Below, piece by piece: positions 8,880 to 17,609 of a stretch of 64,000 bases of DNA (positions within the stretch are counted from its first letter, which is position 1; each line of letters opens with the position of its first letter). Below the pieces are notes generated by a model. It was not told the origin of the DNA. It made no database searches and worked only from the letters and a program-made list of their open reading frames with translations. The DNA comes from Occultella gossypii (lineage in GTDB: Bacteria > Actinomycetota > Actinomycetes > Actinomycetales > Beutenbergiaceae): contig NZ_JAGSHT010000002.1 of assembly GCF_019947135.1 (NCBI RefSeq), positions 310,001 through 374,000 on the forward strand. Direction: 5' to 3'. Position numbers and translations under genes: made by a program.

Positions 8880-10178
8880 TCAGCCCTCGAGGAGGGGCTG
8901 GATCGCCTCGCACACGTCGGCCGCCACGGCGGCGACATCCGCGTCCGCGCTCCACATGGCGTCCAGCGCGCCGCGCGCGGTGGTGTCCACCTGGGCGAAG
9001 TTCGCGTGCGAGGGCTTCGTGGTGGCGCCGCTGATCGAGTCCACGACGATGTCGAGCTGGGCCTCGCTGAACAGCGGGTTGCCGGCCGCGAGGGTCTCCG
9101 GGTTCAGCAGCGACTCCCGCGGCGGCGGGAAGTACAGGGACAGCGACGCGGAGTTCTCCGGGTTGGTGAAGAACGCCAGGAAGTTCGCCGCCGCCTGTGG
9201 GTTCTGGCCGGCGGCCAGCACGCCGACGCCTGCCTGGCCGACGATGTTCTCCTGCTGGGTGGGGCCGGCCGGCAGCGGGACGATGTCCCAGTTGAAGGAG
9301 CCGTCGAGGGAGGACGCCCGGGAGATCTGCGTGATCGTCATCGTCGTGTCACCGGCGAAGAAATCCGCGCTCGTGCCGGGGCCAGGGATGGCGTTCTTGG
9401 CGAACACCGCATCCTGGTACCACTCCAGTGCTGCGACCATCTCGGGGGAGTCGAACTCGCAGGTGCTGCCGTCCGCGCTCCAGGGCTGCGCGTCCCAGCC
9501 GCCCCAGACGGTGGCGAGGTTGGTCCAGTTCATGTAGTCGAAGTCGCGCACCACGAGGCCGGCGCCGCCGAGCGCGGCCACGGATGCCGCGGAGATGTCG
9601 CGTGCGGCGTCGTAGGTCCACCCGCCGGAGGCGATCAGGTCGGCCGGGTTCGGCTGGCTCGCGGCCGCGAGCCGGTCCGTGTTCACGAACATCACGAACG
9701 GCGAGTTGGAGAACGGGTAGGCGTACAGGGCGTCGCCGTCCTCCCAGAGCTCGAGGGCGCTCTCGCCGACGTCCTCGAAGTCGTAGCCGTCGGTGCCCGA
9801 GAGGGTCTCGCGCACGTCCACGAGCGCGCCGGAGGAGACGAACTCGGGGGCGTTGGACTCGAAGATCCAGGCGAGGTCGGGCGGGTTCCCACCGGCGAGC
9901 TGGGTGGTCAGGCTGGTGGTGTAGCTCTCGAACGGGATGGTCTCGAACGTCACCGAGGAGACCTCGTCCGGGTGGTCGGCGACGTAGGCGTCGGCGATCT
10001 CCTGGAACAGGCCGAGGTGGTCCTCGGATGCGGTCCAGACGGTCATGCGCAGGTCGACGGGACCGGCGGCGGGCTCGTCACCGTCGTCACCACCGGAGCA
10101 GGCGGCGAGCGCGGTGGTGCCGAGGGCGCCGATGCCCACCATGGACAGGAAGTGACGGCGGCGGATCTGGGGACTCAT
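8880..10178 (-). CDS. Extracellular sugar-binding lipoprotein of the CUT1 importer
   Basis: A 432-residue family-1 extracellular solute-binding protein. The N-terminus RRRHFLSMVG with a following hydrophobic stretch and lipobox LAAC (Cys27) indicates a lipoprotein, probably exported by the twin-arginine route. The body has the expected elements: DLRMTVWTASEDH near the start, QLAGGNPPDLAWIF (the AGxxPDV region) and GWTYDAARDISAA. A Gly/Asp-rich linker follows the lipid-modified Cys. Together with the two downstream permeases it makes a complete importer; the ATPase is not encoded here, which is normal for CUT1 systems sharing an MsiK-type ATPase. The substrate is unknown. Confidence 0.92.
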   Translation of the reverse strand: MSPQIRRRHFLSMVGIGALGTTALAACSGGDDGDEPAAGPVDLRMTVWTASEDHLGLFQEIADAYVADHPDEVSSVTFETIPFESYTTSLTTQLAGGNPPDLAWIFESNAPEFVSSGALVDVRETLSGTDGYDFEDVGESALELWEDGDALYAYPFSNSPFVMFVNTDRLAAASQPNPADLIASGGWTYDAARDISAASVAALGGAGLVVRDFDYMNWTNLATVWGGWDAQPWSADGSTCEFDSPEMVAALEWYQDAVFAKNAIPGPGTSADFFAGDTTMTITQISRASSLDGSFNWDIVPLPAGPTQQENIVGQAGVGVLAAGQNPQAAANFLAFFTNPENSASLSLYFPPPRESLLNPETLAAGNPLFSEAQLDIVVDSISGATTKPSHANFAQVDTTARGALDAMWSADADVAAVAADVCEAIQPLLEG

Positions 10179-10242
10179 GGGTTGCTACTCCTTGGGGGTG
10201 GGGGACTTCGTTGTCAGGACTCTCAGTGGTTCTCGGTGGCGT

Positions 10243-11871
10243 TCAGTAGGCGTAGACGCCGTCGGGCCAGCTCAGCTCGAAGCCGTCGGCCTCGAGGAGG
10301 TGCTGGAAGGCCGCGACGGCGTCAGGGTCGGTGTGCACGTCGGCGGGGGTCAGGCCCTGGCTGAGGCAGTGCGCGGCGAGCATTCCGGCGGCCTCGCCGA
10401 CGTTCCACTCCACGGGATGCAGCCGGTAGCAGCCGTTGGTGATGTGGGTGACGCCGAGGTTCTTCGCGCCGGCGAGCAGGTTTCCGCCGGCGCGGGGGAT
10501 CAGCGCGCCGAGCGGGATCTGGAAGGGCGCCGCGGGCACGTCGATGTAGTTGTCACCGCCGGTGGAGGGGTGCAGGTCGATCCGGTACATGCCGACGCCG
10601 ACGCTGTCGGCGTAGCTGCGGGCGGTGTCCTCGCCGCGGGCGGCGGGGGAGATGTCCTGCTCGGTGACCGTGGTCAGGGCGCGGATGCGACGGCTCTCCC
10701 GGTGGTACGGGGCCATCGCGAGGCCGTCCTCGGTGCCCATGACGTCCGGGCGCAGGCGCAGGCCCGGCCAGCCGGCGCCGCCATCGGGCCGCGGTGCCTC
10801 GGTCTGCATCCAGTACAGCATCGAGAGGCTGAGCTGGCGGGCGTCTTCCAGCCGGGCGGCGGCGACGTCCTCGGGCACGTCGATCACGGGTGCCTCGAAG
10901 TAGTCGATGGACGGCCAGTTCACCAGGGTGATGTCGCTGTCGAACGCGCCCTTGGCGAACATGTCCGCGGCGATGATGCGGCGGAAGGTCCACAGGTTCG
11001 TGTCCCCGGGGTTCGTGCTCTGATCGGCGACCACCGCGAGCACGTCGTCGCCGGTGTTGGGCTCGAAGTGCCGGGACGTGATCTCCAGGGTGCGCGGGTG
11101 CGGCGCAGTCCAGCTGACCAGCGGTGCGCCCCAGAAGTCCGGCTGCACCGCGCGCCACTTGTCGTACTGCTCGGGCTTGGGGATGGTGTGGTCGGCCCCG
11201 GCCTCGTGCTCCACGGCGAAGCAGATGCTCAGTGCCTGGATGTTGTCCGGCTGCGCCTGCTCGGGGGCGCTCGGCTCGCCGGTCTCGGCGCGGGACTCGA
11301 ACCCGGTCACGTAGTCGATGCCGGCCAGGGGCAGCAGGTCGCCGAGCTCGGTGGCGTCGATGACGTAGTCCGCGCTGACGCGCAGCTGCCGACCGCCGTC
11401 GACGGGGGCAAGGGTGACCGTGGAGACGACGCCGTCGACGGCGTCCGCGGCGACCGGGCGGTAGCCGGTGAACAGGCGCAGCTGCCGGCTGGACCGGTAC
11501 GGGGCGAGCATCTCCTCCAGCACCGCGACGGCGACGCGGGGCTCGTGGCACAGCTTGCTGACCCAGCCTGCGCCGGGGTTGAGGTCGATCCGGGCCGCTG
11601 CCTCGTCCGTCAGCGGGTAGGCGCGCCGGTAGTAGTCGCGGATCCCGTCGCGGTACCGGCGGTAGGAGCGGGTGCAGCCGAAGTCCTCGATCCAGGGGTG
11701 CTCGTCGAGCGGCACTGCCTGGGACGTGGACTGTCCGCCGATCCAGTCGAACTCCTCGGTGAGGACGACGGTGGCACCGGACCGCGCCGCGGCGAGGGCG
11801 GCGGCGACGCCGCCGAGCCCGCCACCGACCACGAGGACCTGGGTGTGTTCGTCCGCAATGTTGCCGCTCAT
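10243..11871 (-). CDS. FAD-dependent oxidoreductase, FAD_oxidored family
   Basis: A 542-residue flavoprotein. The dinucleotide-binding motif VVGGGLGG is at residues 14-21, followed by TEEFDWIGGQSTSQ, which is typical of the FAD_oxidored (PF12831-like) group. Later elements DYVIDATELGDLLPLAG and GNLLAGAKNLGVTHITNG, near the C-terminus, fit the same group. No signal peptide is seen, so it is probably cytoplasmic. ATG 11871 overlaps the stop of the LacI-type regulator (ATGA), so it is coupled to the regulator; an upstream in-frame extension has no ribosome site. In this operon it probably oxidises an imported sugar or derivative, but the substrate is not known. Confidence 0.85.
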   Translation of the reverse strand: MSGNIADEHTQVLVVGGGLGGVAAALAAARSGATVVLTEEFDWIGGQSTSQAVPLDEHPWIEDFGCTRSYRRYRDGIRDYYRRAYPLTDEAAARIDLNPGAGWVSKLCHEPRVAVAVLEEMLAPYRSSRQLRLFTGYRPVAADAVDGVVSTVTLAPVDGGRQLRVSADYVIDATELGDLLPLAGIDYVTGFESRAETGEPSAPEQAQPDNIQALSICFAVEHEAGADHTIPKPEQYDKWRAVQPDFWGAPLVSWTAPHPRTLEITSRHFEPNTGDDVLAVVADQSTNPGDTNLWTFRRIIAADMFAKGAFDSDITLVNWPSIDYFEAPVIDVPEDVAAARLEDARQLSLSMLYWMQTEAPRPDGGAGWPGLRLRPDVMGTEDGLAMAPYHRESRRIRALTTVTEQDISPAARGEDTARSYADSVGVGMYRIDLHPSTGGDNYIDVPAAPFQIPLGALIPRAGGNLLAGAKNLGVTHITNGCYRLHPVEWNVGEAAGMLAAHCLSQGLTPADVHTDPDAVAAFQHLLEADGFELSWPDGVYAY

Positions 11872-12971
11872 GTGTGGGAGTTCTCCTTGGTGGTGCTTGA
11901 CGTGGTTGTGGGTGTCGGTGGGGCAGCGATGGTCGAACCGGTGAAGGTCTCGCACGGGATGAAGGCCTGGAGGCCCTGGTCCGGCTCGTCCTCGAGGGGG
12001 TCGGGTGGAGTGAGCTGTCGGAGCACGATCCGCAGCGCCTCCGCGCCCATCTCGATACGGGGGATGGTGAAGCCGGCCCAGTCGACGACGCTCGGCTCAC
12101 GCTCCTCGGGGTCGCCGAGGCGGGCGATGGACAGGTCATCCGGCACCCGTAGGCCATGAGCGAGGGCGGCGCTGTAGACGTGGTGGGCCAGGTCCGAGAC
12201 CGTGAGCACCGCGGTGATCCCGTGTTCGGCGAGGGTCTCGAAGAACTCCCCGGAGGTCAGGTCCGGGTCCTCGAACGTCACCGGCAGCTGCCCGGCGGCA
12301 CGCATCGCGCGCCGGTAGCCACGCACCCGGTCCTCGATGGACTCGTGCGGCGGGGTCACGGTGACCATGCCGATCCGCCGGTGCCCGAGCTCCAGGAGCT
12401 GGCGGGTGACGATGGCGGTCGCCTCGTCGTAGTCGGCGCCCGCGAACGGGACGGTGACACCGGGGGCGGCGCGGCGGCCGACGAACGCGTACGGGAAGTC
12501 CTGGCTGGCCAGGGCGACGAGGTCCTGCGCGTGGGAGTGGCGTCCGAGCAGGACGCAGCCGTCGGCGACCCGAAGCCGGTGGAGCGCGCCGCCGTCGACC
12601 AGTGGTCCGCCGTGGTGGGCCGACATGGACGTGAACAGCACCAGGTCGACGCCCCGTTGCTGGGCCTCGCGTTCGACACCCTCGAGGAACGGCTGGTAGA
12701 AGTCGCCGGCGCTGCTCGGGAAGACCGGCTCGTACGTGTACACGCCGACGAGTGCGCTCTTGCCACCGGCCAGCCGCTGGGCGATGGGGTTGGCGACGTA
12801 ACCGGTGCGCTCGATGGCGTCGAGCACCCGGCGGCGGGTGTCGTCGCCGACGCGGTGCTGCGTGATCCCGGTGCCGTTGAGGACCATCGAGACCACGGTC
12901 TGGCTCACGCCCGCGAGGCGGGCGACGTCGGCCTGGGTGACGCGGCCACCACCGGAGCGTCGTCGCGCCAT
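11868..12971 (-). CDS. LacI-family transcriptional regulator of the sugar operon
   Basis: A 367-residue regulator. Residues about 11-60 are the LacI helix-turn-helix and hinge: VTQADVARLAGVSQTVVSMVLNG then DDTRRRVLDAIERTGY. The rest is the periplasmic-binding-like effector domain. ATG 12971 is preceded by AAGGAGGTGCAGGC, a near-perfect ribosome site; the in-frame extension upstream overlaps the operator and has none. It is the first gene of the operon, so it is likely autoregulated through the palindrome at 13028-13041. The effector should be a sugar taken up by the linked importer (inference). Confidence 0.93.
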   Translation of the reverse strand: MARRRSGGGRVTQADVARLAGVSQTVVSMVLNGTGITQHRVGDDTRRRVLDAIERTGYVANPIAQRLAGGKSALVGVYTYEPVFPSSAGDFYQPFLEGVEREAQQRGVDLVLFTSMSAHHGGPLVDGGALHRLRVADGCVLLGRHSHAQDLVALASQDFPYAFVGRRAAPGVTVPFAGADYDEATAIVTRQLLELGHRRIGMVTVTPPHESIEDRVRGYRRAMRAAGQLPVTFEDPDLTSGEFFETLAEHGITAVLTVSDLAHHVYSAALAHGLRVPDDLSIARLGDPEEREPSVVDWAGFTIPRIEMGAEALRIVLRQLTPPDPLEDEPDQGLQAFIPCETFTGSTIAAPPTPTTTSSTTKENSHT

Positions 12972-13027
12972 GCCTGCACCTCCTTGGACTGGCGCCGCGG
13001 GTGCGGCGCTGCCCGAGAGGCAATCCC

Positions 13028-13041
13028 GTTTTGCGCAAAAC
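13028..13041. promoter_or_regulatory. LacI-type operator, perfect 14-bp palindrome
   Basis: GTTTTGCGCAAAAC is a perfect inverted repeat with the central CG typical of LacI-family operators. It lies 57 bases upstream of the LacI-type regulator start and 150 bases upstream of the divergent gene at 13193. A related half-site, TTTTGCG, occurs at 13117-13123. It probably controls the operon 12971-4523. Confidence 0.75.
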
Positions 13042-13192
13042 TGCAACCACGTGATGTCAGAAGGACGGGTCCGCGCGCAATTGTGACCGTTCTGAGACCA
13101 TCCGGACTCGGACGACTTTTGCGTATTGCCGCCGGTGACCGGGTGCCTGGACGAACTCGATAGAGTGTCGTCGACGGGGGGAGTCCGGATCG

Positions 13193-13654
13193 ATGACAGA
13201 GCACGACGCCACCACGACGCCGCGTCGTCGACGGAAGCTGCGGGTGTTCCTCGGCGTGCTCGTGGTCGCCGCGTTGGTCTGCGCGGCGGTCGGGGTCATC
13301 TACGTGAACTGGTCGGGTCCGACTCGCGAGCCCCGCGCGGTGGCCGAGCCCATCAGCGTGACACAGGGTGACCCCTTCGCGTTCGGGGGCTTCCTGTACG
13401 AGGCCGACTGGGAGCTCCGGGGAGCGGGCGGGACCCTCACGATCTCCGGCCTGGTGGCGACGAACACCGGGGAGAGCCTCTACTTCCCCGATATCACCGT
13501 CACGCTCGAGCAGGGGTCGGGCGCGGTTGCGATGATCACCTGCTCGGGTTCGACCATCAAACCGGGCGAGTCGACGTTCCTCCAGTGCCGCTCCGACGAC
13601 GATGTGCCTTCCGAGTACGACCGGCTCGTCGTCACCGACGATCACTCCTCCTGA
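13193..13654 (+). CDS. Single-pass membrane-anchored protein of unknown function
   Basis: A 153-residue protein. It has a short Lys/Arg-rich cytoplasmic start (PRRRRKLR), one transmembrane segment at about 18-38, and an exported domain of about 110 residues that looks beta-rich (GGTLTISGLVATNTGE, then a CSGS...FLQC pair of cysteines). The exported part is reminiscent of small Ig-like/FxLYD folds, but I do not assign a family. A ribosome site GGGGGGAG precedes ATG 13193, and a TAGAGT -10-like element is at 13161-13166. It is divergent from the LacI operon and convergent with the serine hydrolase. Confidence 0.75.
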   Translation: MTEHDATTTPRRRRKLRVFLGVLVVAALVCAAVGVIYVNWSGPTREPRAVAEPISVTQGDPFAFGGFLYEADWELRGAGGTLTISGLVATNTGESLYFPDITVTLEQGSGAVAMITCSGSTIKPGESTFLQCRSDDDVPSEYDRLVVTDDHSS

Positions 13655-13677
13655 CCGCCTCGCCGGCAGCGGTCAGG
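13650..13677. terminator. Bidirectional terminator hairpin
   Basis: CCTGACCGC and GCGGTCAGG pair perfectly over 9 bp with a 10-base loop. The hairpin overlaps the stop codon of the + strand gene (13654) and lies just before the end of the convergent serine hydrolase gene (13693). Confidence 0.6.
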
Positions 13678-13692
13678 GGAATTGCGGCGGCC

Positions 13693-14601
13693 TCACCCCA
13701 GCCGCGGCAGCACCTCGTCCCACACCGCTCGGAGCAGGTCGAGCGGAACCTTCTCGTTGTGTGCGGTGATCGTGACCACGGCGCGTTGCGCGGGGAACAC
13801 GATCGAGAACTGGCCGTACCGGCCGTCGACCCGCCAGACGCCGTCGACCGTGCTCTTCCAGACCTGGTAGCCGTACCCCGCCGTCGCCTCCGGGTCGTCG
13901 CCGTGGTGGGAGGTGTCGACGACGTCGGTGTGCATGGCATCGACGTAGTCGGCGGGCACCAGGGCGGTGCCCGCCCACTCGCCGCCCTGGAGCAGCAGCC
14001 GGCCGAGGCGGGCGAGTTCGCTCGTGGTCAGATGCAGTCCCTTGGCCGCCTGCGGGAAGCCCAGCGGGCAGCGGAACCACTGCGGCGTGGCGATGTGCAG
14101 CGGATCGAAGAGCCGGGGCACCAGGTACTCGCAGAGGTCCTGGCCGCTGACCGCGTGGATGATCCGGCCGAGCATGTACGTGGAGGCGTTCGAGTACTCG
14201 AACAGTTCGCCGGGCGCCCGCACCGGCTCTGTGGCGAGCCATGTCGCGGCGACGTCGGTCGGTGAGTCGTCCGGCAACTCGAACCAGTTGAACGGGTTGC
14301 CCGAGGACATCTGAAGCAGGTCCCGCACCGTGATCGACTCGTTGCCGGCGGCGGTCGGGACACCGCCGAAGTAGCCGGCGACGGCGTCGTCGAGTTCCAG
14401 CAGCCCCTCGCCCCGGGCGATCCCGATCGCGAGCGCGGTGAACGTCTTGGATCCGGAATAGATGTTCACCCGGTCATCGGCGCGGAACCGGTGCTCGACC
14501 GGCTCGTGGCCCTCCCGGTGGACATGGATGCCGTACGCGCCGAGGTGCTGCTCGGCGTTGCGGAGGCGGAAGCCGGTCAGGAGGTTCGCGTCAGCGGTCA
14601 C
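13693..14601 (-). CDS. Beta-lactamase-family serine hydrolase
   Basis: About 302 residues with the class C beta-lactamase/DD-peptidase fold. The catalytic SxxK is SGSK in NIYSGSKTF (residues about 49-52), the second motif YSN is in FEYSNAS (about 136-138), and the C-terminal segment DGRYGQF takes the place of the KTG/HxG motif. No signal peptide is present, so it is probably cytoplasmic and more likely an esterase or peptidase-like hydrolase than a drug-resistance enzyme. GTG 14601 is chosen because a CACAAT hexamer sits seven bases upstream, as at other leaderless starts here; ATG 14610 is the alternative. Neither has a ribosome site. Confidence 0.85.
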   Translation of the reverse strand: MTADANLLTGFRLRNAEQHLGAYGIHVHREGHEPVEHRFRADDRVNIYSGSKTFTALAIGIARGEGLLELDDAVAGYFGGVPTAAGNESITVRDLLQMSSGNPFNWFELPDDSPTDVAATWLATEPVRAPGELFEYSNASTYMLGRIIHAVSGQDLCEYLVPRLFDPLHIATPQWFRCPLGFPQAAKGLHLTTSELARLGRLLLQGGEWAGTALVPADYVDAMHTDVVDTSHHGDDPEATAGYGYQVWKSTVDGVWRVDGRYGQFSIVFPAQRAVVTITAHNEKVPLDLLRAVWDEVLPRLG

Positions 14602-14629
14602 GGCGACCATTGTGGCGGAGGAGCCTCGC

Positions 14630-14974
14630 TCAGCCCAAGCGGCGGACCTCCGCCTGATACTCCTCCTCGGTGAGCAGACCGTCCTTGCGCATCTGCGCCA
14701 GCTCCCGCAGAGCGACGAGGCGCTTCTCCGGATCGATCGCGCCCGGCGACGAGGCCGATCCGGCGGCGCCGGCCGCACCCGGCCCGGCCGGGCGGTCGCC
14801 ATAGGTCCCGGAATACGGGTGCGGCCCGGTGCCGGGGTACTGCGGTCCGGGTCCGACGGTCGGCGGGTTTCCGCGCTGGGACGAGCGGGCCGACGCGATG
14901 ACGACCACGGCCAGGCCGACGGCCATGGCGAGGATGATCACGATGAAGAGCACGTGCCACAGTTGGGGGCGCAT
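14630..14974 (-). CDS. Small membrane protein with C-terminal SHOCT domain
   Basis: A 114-residue protein with one transmembrane segment at about 6-28, a Gly/Pro/Ala-rich linker, and a C-terminal SHOCT domain (about 86-114: LRELAQMRKDGLLTEEEY followed by EVRRLG). SHOCT is a short oligomerisation-type helix pair found at the ends of many actinobacterial membrane proteins; its precise role is unknown. It lies 28 bases upstream of the serine hydrolase start on the same strand. Confidence 0.85.
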   Translation of the reverse strand: MRPQLWHVLFIVIILAMAVGLAVVVIASARSSQRGNPPTVGPGPQYPGTGPHPYSGTYGDRPAGPGAAGAAGSASSPGAIDPEKRLVALRELAQMRKDGLLTEEEYQAEVRRLG

Positions 14975-15110
14975 CTGCTCACCGTAGAGCCACTGTGCGT
15001 GGTTCGGGCGCCACCGTGCCGTTCATCGTGCCGGATGTTTGACTGGCAGGTGACTGGCAGCTGAGAGGCACTGCCGGGGCCGACGACCGCCCGCATTCCG
15101 AGGAGTCCAC

Positions 15111-16388
15111 ATGAGCACACCGGCAGGCACGGCGACCGTGCTCGCCGCCCAGCCCGGCCTACGCGAGTGGCAGGAGGACCTGTACCGGGACCTGCACGCG
15201 CATCCGGAGCTGAGCCACTTCGAGGTCAGGACCGCGCAGAAGGCGGCGGCGCTGCTGCGCGCGGACGGCTTCGAGGTGCACGACGGCGTGGGTGGCACGG
15301 GCGTCGTCGGCGTCCTTCGCAACGGGGACGGCCCCGTGGTCCTGGTGCGTGCGGACATGGACGGCCTGCCGATCGCCGAGGCGACCGGCCTCGACTACGC
15401 GAGCACCGCCGTCGTCACGGACGCCGACGGCCACGCGGTCCCGGTGATGCACGGCTGCGGTCACGACGTGCACGTCGCCTGCCTCGCGGGCGCGGCGCGG
15501 CTGCTCGCCGGCGCGCGGGAGGCGTGGCGGGGCACGCTCGTGGCGCTCTACCAGCCGGCCGAGGAGCTGGGCGAGGGCGCGCAGGCCATGGTCGACGACG
15601 GACTCGCCGCGTTGATCCCGACGCCCGACGTCGCGCTGGGCCAGCATGTGCTCGCCTACCCGGCCGGGACGATCGGGCCACACGCCGGGCCGTTCCTCTC
15701 GCTCGCACAGAGCATCCGGATCACCGTGTACGGGCGGGGGGCGCACGGGTCGATGCCGCACCTGTCCGTCGACCCCGCCGTGCTGGTCGCCGCGATCGTG
15801 CTGCGGCTGCAGGGCGTGGTCGCTCGCGAGGTGACGCCGGGGGAGTTCGCGGTGCTCACGGTCGGACGGATGAGCGTCGGCTCGAAGAGCAACATCATCG
15901 ACGACCGCGGCGTCCTCGACCTGAACCTGCGCGCCTACGACGGGGCCGTTCGGGACCAGCTCGTGAGTGCGATCGAGCGGATCGTGCGCGCCGAGTGCGC
16001 GGCGTCCGGCTCGCCCCGCGAGCCGGAGTTCGAGGCCCACGCGGGCTACCCACTCACCGACAACGACGCGGAGGCGACCACCCGCGTGACCGAGGCGTTC
16101 CGCGCCCACTTCGCGGACGCCGTCGGCGACTACGGCAGGCAGACCGCCAGTGAGGACTTCTCGAACGTGCCGCGCGCACTGGGCGTGCCGTACACGTTCT
16201 GGGGGTTCGGTGGCGTCGATCCGGGGGTCGCGCGCACGGCCGCCGAACGGGGCGAGCCGGTGCCGAGCAACCACTCGCCGATGTTCGCACCGGCGATCCG
16301 GCCCACGCTCGAGACCGGGACCGCCGCGGTGGTGGTCGCGGCCCTGGCGTGGTTGGGCGTGGACGGTGGGTTCGGGAGCGTGGTCTGA
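15111..16388 (+). CDS. M20-family metal-dependent amidohydrolase
   Basis: A 425-residue zinc-type hydrolase of the hippurate hydrolase / N-acyl-amino-acid amidohydrolase (peptidase M20D) group. Visible motifs: LHAHPELSHFE at the N-terminus, ADMDGLP (about 81-87), the metal-binding HGCGHDVH (114-121; Cys116 is the usual metal thiolate), PAEELGEGA with the catalytic/metal Glu pair at 151-152, and the dimerisation-domain GRGAHGSMPH. It removes the acyl group from an N-acyl amino acid or similar amide in the cytoplasm. ATG 15111 is preceded by CGAGGAGTCCAC. The gene stands alone. Confidence 0.92.
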   Translation: MSTPAGTATVLAAQPGLREWQEDLYRDLHAHPELSHFEVRTAQKAAALLRADGFEVHDGVGGTGVVGVLRNGDGPVVLVRADMDGLPIAEATGLDYASTAVVTDADGHAVPVMHGCGHDVHVACLAGAARLLAGAREAWRGTLVALYQPAEELGEGAQAMVDDGLAALIPTPDVALGQHVLAYPAGTIGPHAGPFLSLAQSIRITVYGRGAHGSMPHLSVDPAVLVAAIVLRLQGVVAREVTPGEFAVLTVGRMSVGSKSNIIDDRGVLDLNLRAYDGAVRDQLVSAIERIVRAECAASGSPREPEFEAHAGYPLTDNDAEATTRVTEAFRAHFADAVGDYGRQTASEDFSNVPRALGVPYTFWGFGGVDPGVARTAAERGEPVPSNHSPMFAPAIRPTLETGTAAVVVAALAWLGVDGGFGSVV

Positions 16389-16404
16389 TCAGTATCATGC
16401 CGCG

Positions 16405-17496
16405 GTGACCACGAACGAGCAGAGCCCGACCGCCGCGGACGCGGGGCAGCCCGAACGCCCCAAGGACCCGTTGGCCGTCTTCCGCAGATTTCCGACCGGC
16501 CTGGTGGTCTTCCTCGGCCTGATCGGCGCGGGTGGCGTGGCGCTGTTCCTCGCCAACAACGCCAAGGAGGTCGTGGCTCGGTGCGGCAACGAGGTGATGG
16601 TCGCCGGTGACATCTGCGAGACCAGGTCGCGTCGGAGTTTCAACACCACCACCTGGACCTATGAGGAGCGGCTGGCCTTCGCCGAGGCCCAGAACCAGGG
16701 GGCGATCGTCGCCGGCCTGGTGGTTGTCCTGATCGCCGTGATCGCGATCGCTGCGGTGGTCACCAGGTGGCGCCGCGACGTCGCGGTGGCCAACCAGCTC
16801 GCGAGCCAGGAGGCGCCGCTGACCGCCTTCGCCGACTCGACTGGGGTCGGGACGGGCTTCCTCACGCTGGTGGCCGGGCTACTCGGCGGTTTCGGTGCGT
16901 TCCTGGCCGTCGGTGCCTCCGGCAGCAAGGGCAGCCCCGTGGTCGGCCTCGTACTCGGTGGGCTCATGCTGGTCGCCGCGCTCGGGGTCCTCTGGGTCGG
17001 CCGGCCGAAGGGCTGCACCCTCGTCTGGGCCTACCCATCGGCGGTGCGCGTGGTGACCGAGAGCCGGGTCCACGACGTGCCCTGGCAGGACATGCAGTAT
17101 TTGGCCACGCTCGGCAAGGACCGCAGCGAGTGGCTGTCCTGGGCCGGCCGCAAGAGCAGCCTGGGCATTCAGGACAAGGAGTTCTTCGCCGTCATGCAAC
17201 GCACCATCAATGGTGCGGCCGCCGCCAGCGTGCGGCAGCGCTTCGAGGCGGGCGAGACGATCGACTTCGGCGACGTCAAGGTCAGCAGCAGCGCCATCGT
17301 CCTCAAGAAGAAGCAGTTCCCCGTGTCGGACATCCGCGGCATCACCGTGATGCGGGACAAGAACGGCACCTACTACGAGTTCCGTGACCAGCAGATCAAG
17401 GTGGCGGGGTCCGTGGGTGTGCAGACGGTGGCCAACTCGGACGTGCTGTTCGATCTCCTCGCCAAGCGCCTGAACATCACCTTCCTGAACAACTGA
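16405..17496 (+). CDS. Membrane protein with PH-like C-terminal domain (DUF6585-like)
   Basis: About 363 residues. Four hydrophobic stretches lie near residues 30-50, 98-120, 153-173 and 180-200. They are followed by a soluble beta-rich C-terminal half (YPSAVRVVTESRVHDVPWQDMQYLA... and the last 100 residues) that looks like one or two PH-like domains as in DUF6585/bacterial-PH proteins. A cysteine-containing loop (ARCGNEVMVAGDICETR) between the first two segments is probably outside the cell. The start is GTG 16405 with TATCAT six bases upstream and no ribosome site, pointing to a leaderless mRNA. Function unknown. Confidence 0.75.
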   Translation: MTTNEQSPTAADAGQPERPKDPLAVFRRFPTGLVVFLGLIGAGGVALFLANNAKEVVARCGNEVMVAGDICETRSRRSFNTTTWTYEERLAFAEAQNQGAIVAGLVVVLIAVIAIAAVVTRWRRDVAVANQLASQEAPLTAFADSTGVGTGFLTLVAGLLGGFGAFLAVGASGSKGSPVVGLVLGGLMLVAALGVLWVGRPKGCTLVWAYPSAVRVVTESRVHDVPWQDMQYLATLGKDRSEWLSWAGRKSSLGIQDKEFFAVMQRTINGAAAASVRQRFEAGETIDFGDVKVSSSAIVLKKKQFPVSDIRGITVMRDKNGTYYEFRDQQIKVAGSVGVQTVANSDVLFDLLAKRLNITFLNN

Positions 17497-17590
17497 CGGG
17501 CACAGTGGGGTCGGCGGAGTTGGGTCCAGCCTGCCTCGCGACCGTCCCGGAGTGAATTAGCCAACATGGACGGCACGTATCTCGCGGTGC

Positions 17591-17609
17591 TTTACTTAGG
17601 CAATGCTCA
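17591..17609 (+). promoter_or_regulatory. Possible degenerate iron box over the siderophore-operon start
   Basis: The 19 bases from 17591 agree at 12 positions with the much better iron box at 21682 and share its core TAGGCAA. The hexamer TTTACT (17591-17596) is six bases before ATG 17603, so the site would overlap both the -10 element and the start of a leaderless transcript. Weak alone; supported by context. Confidence 0.4.
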
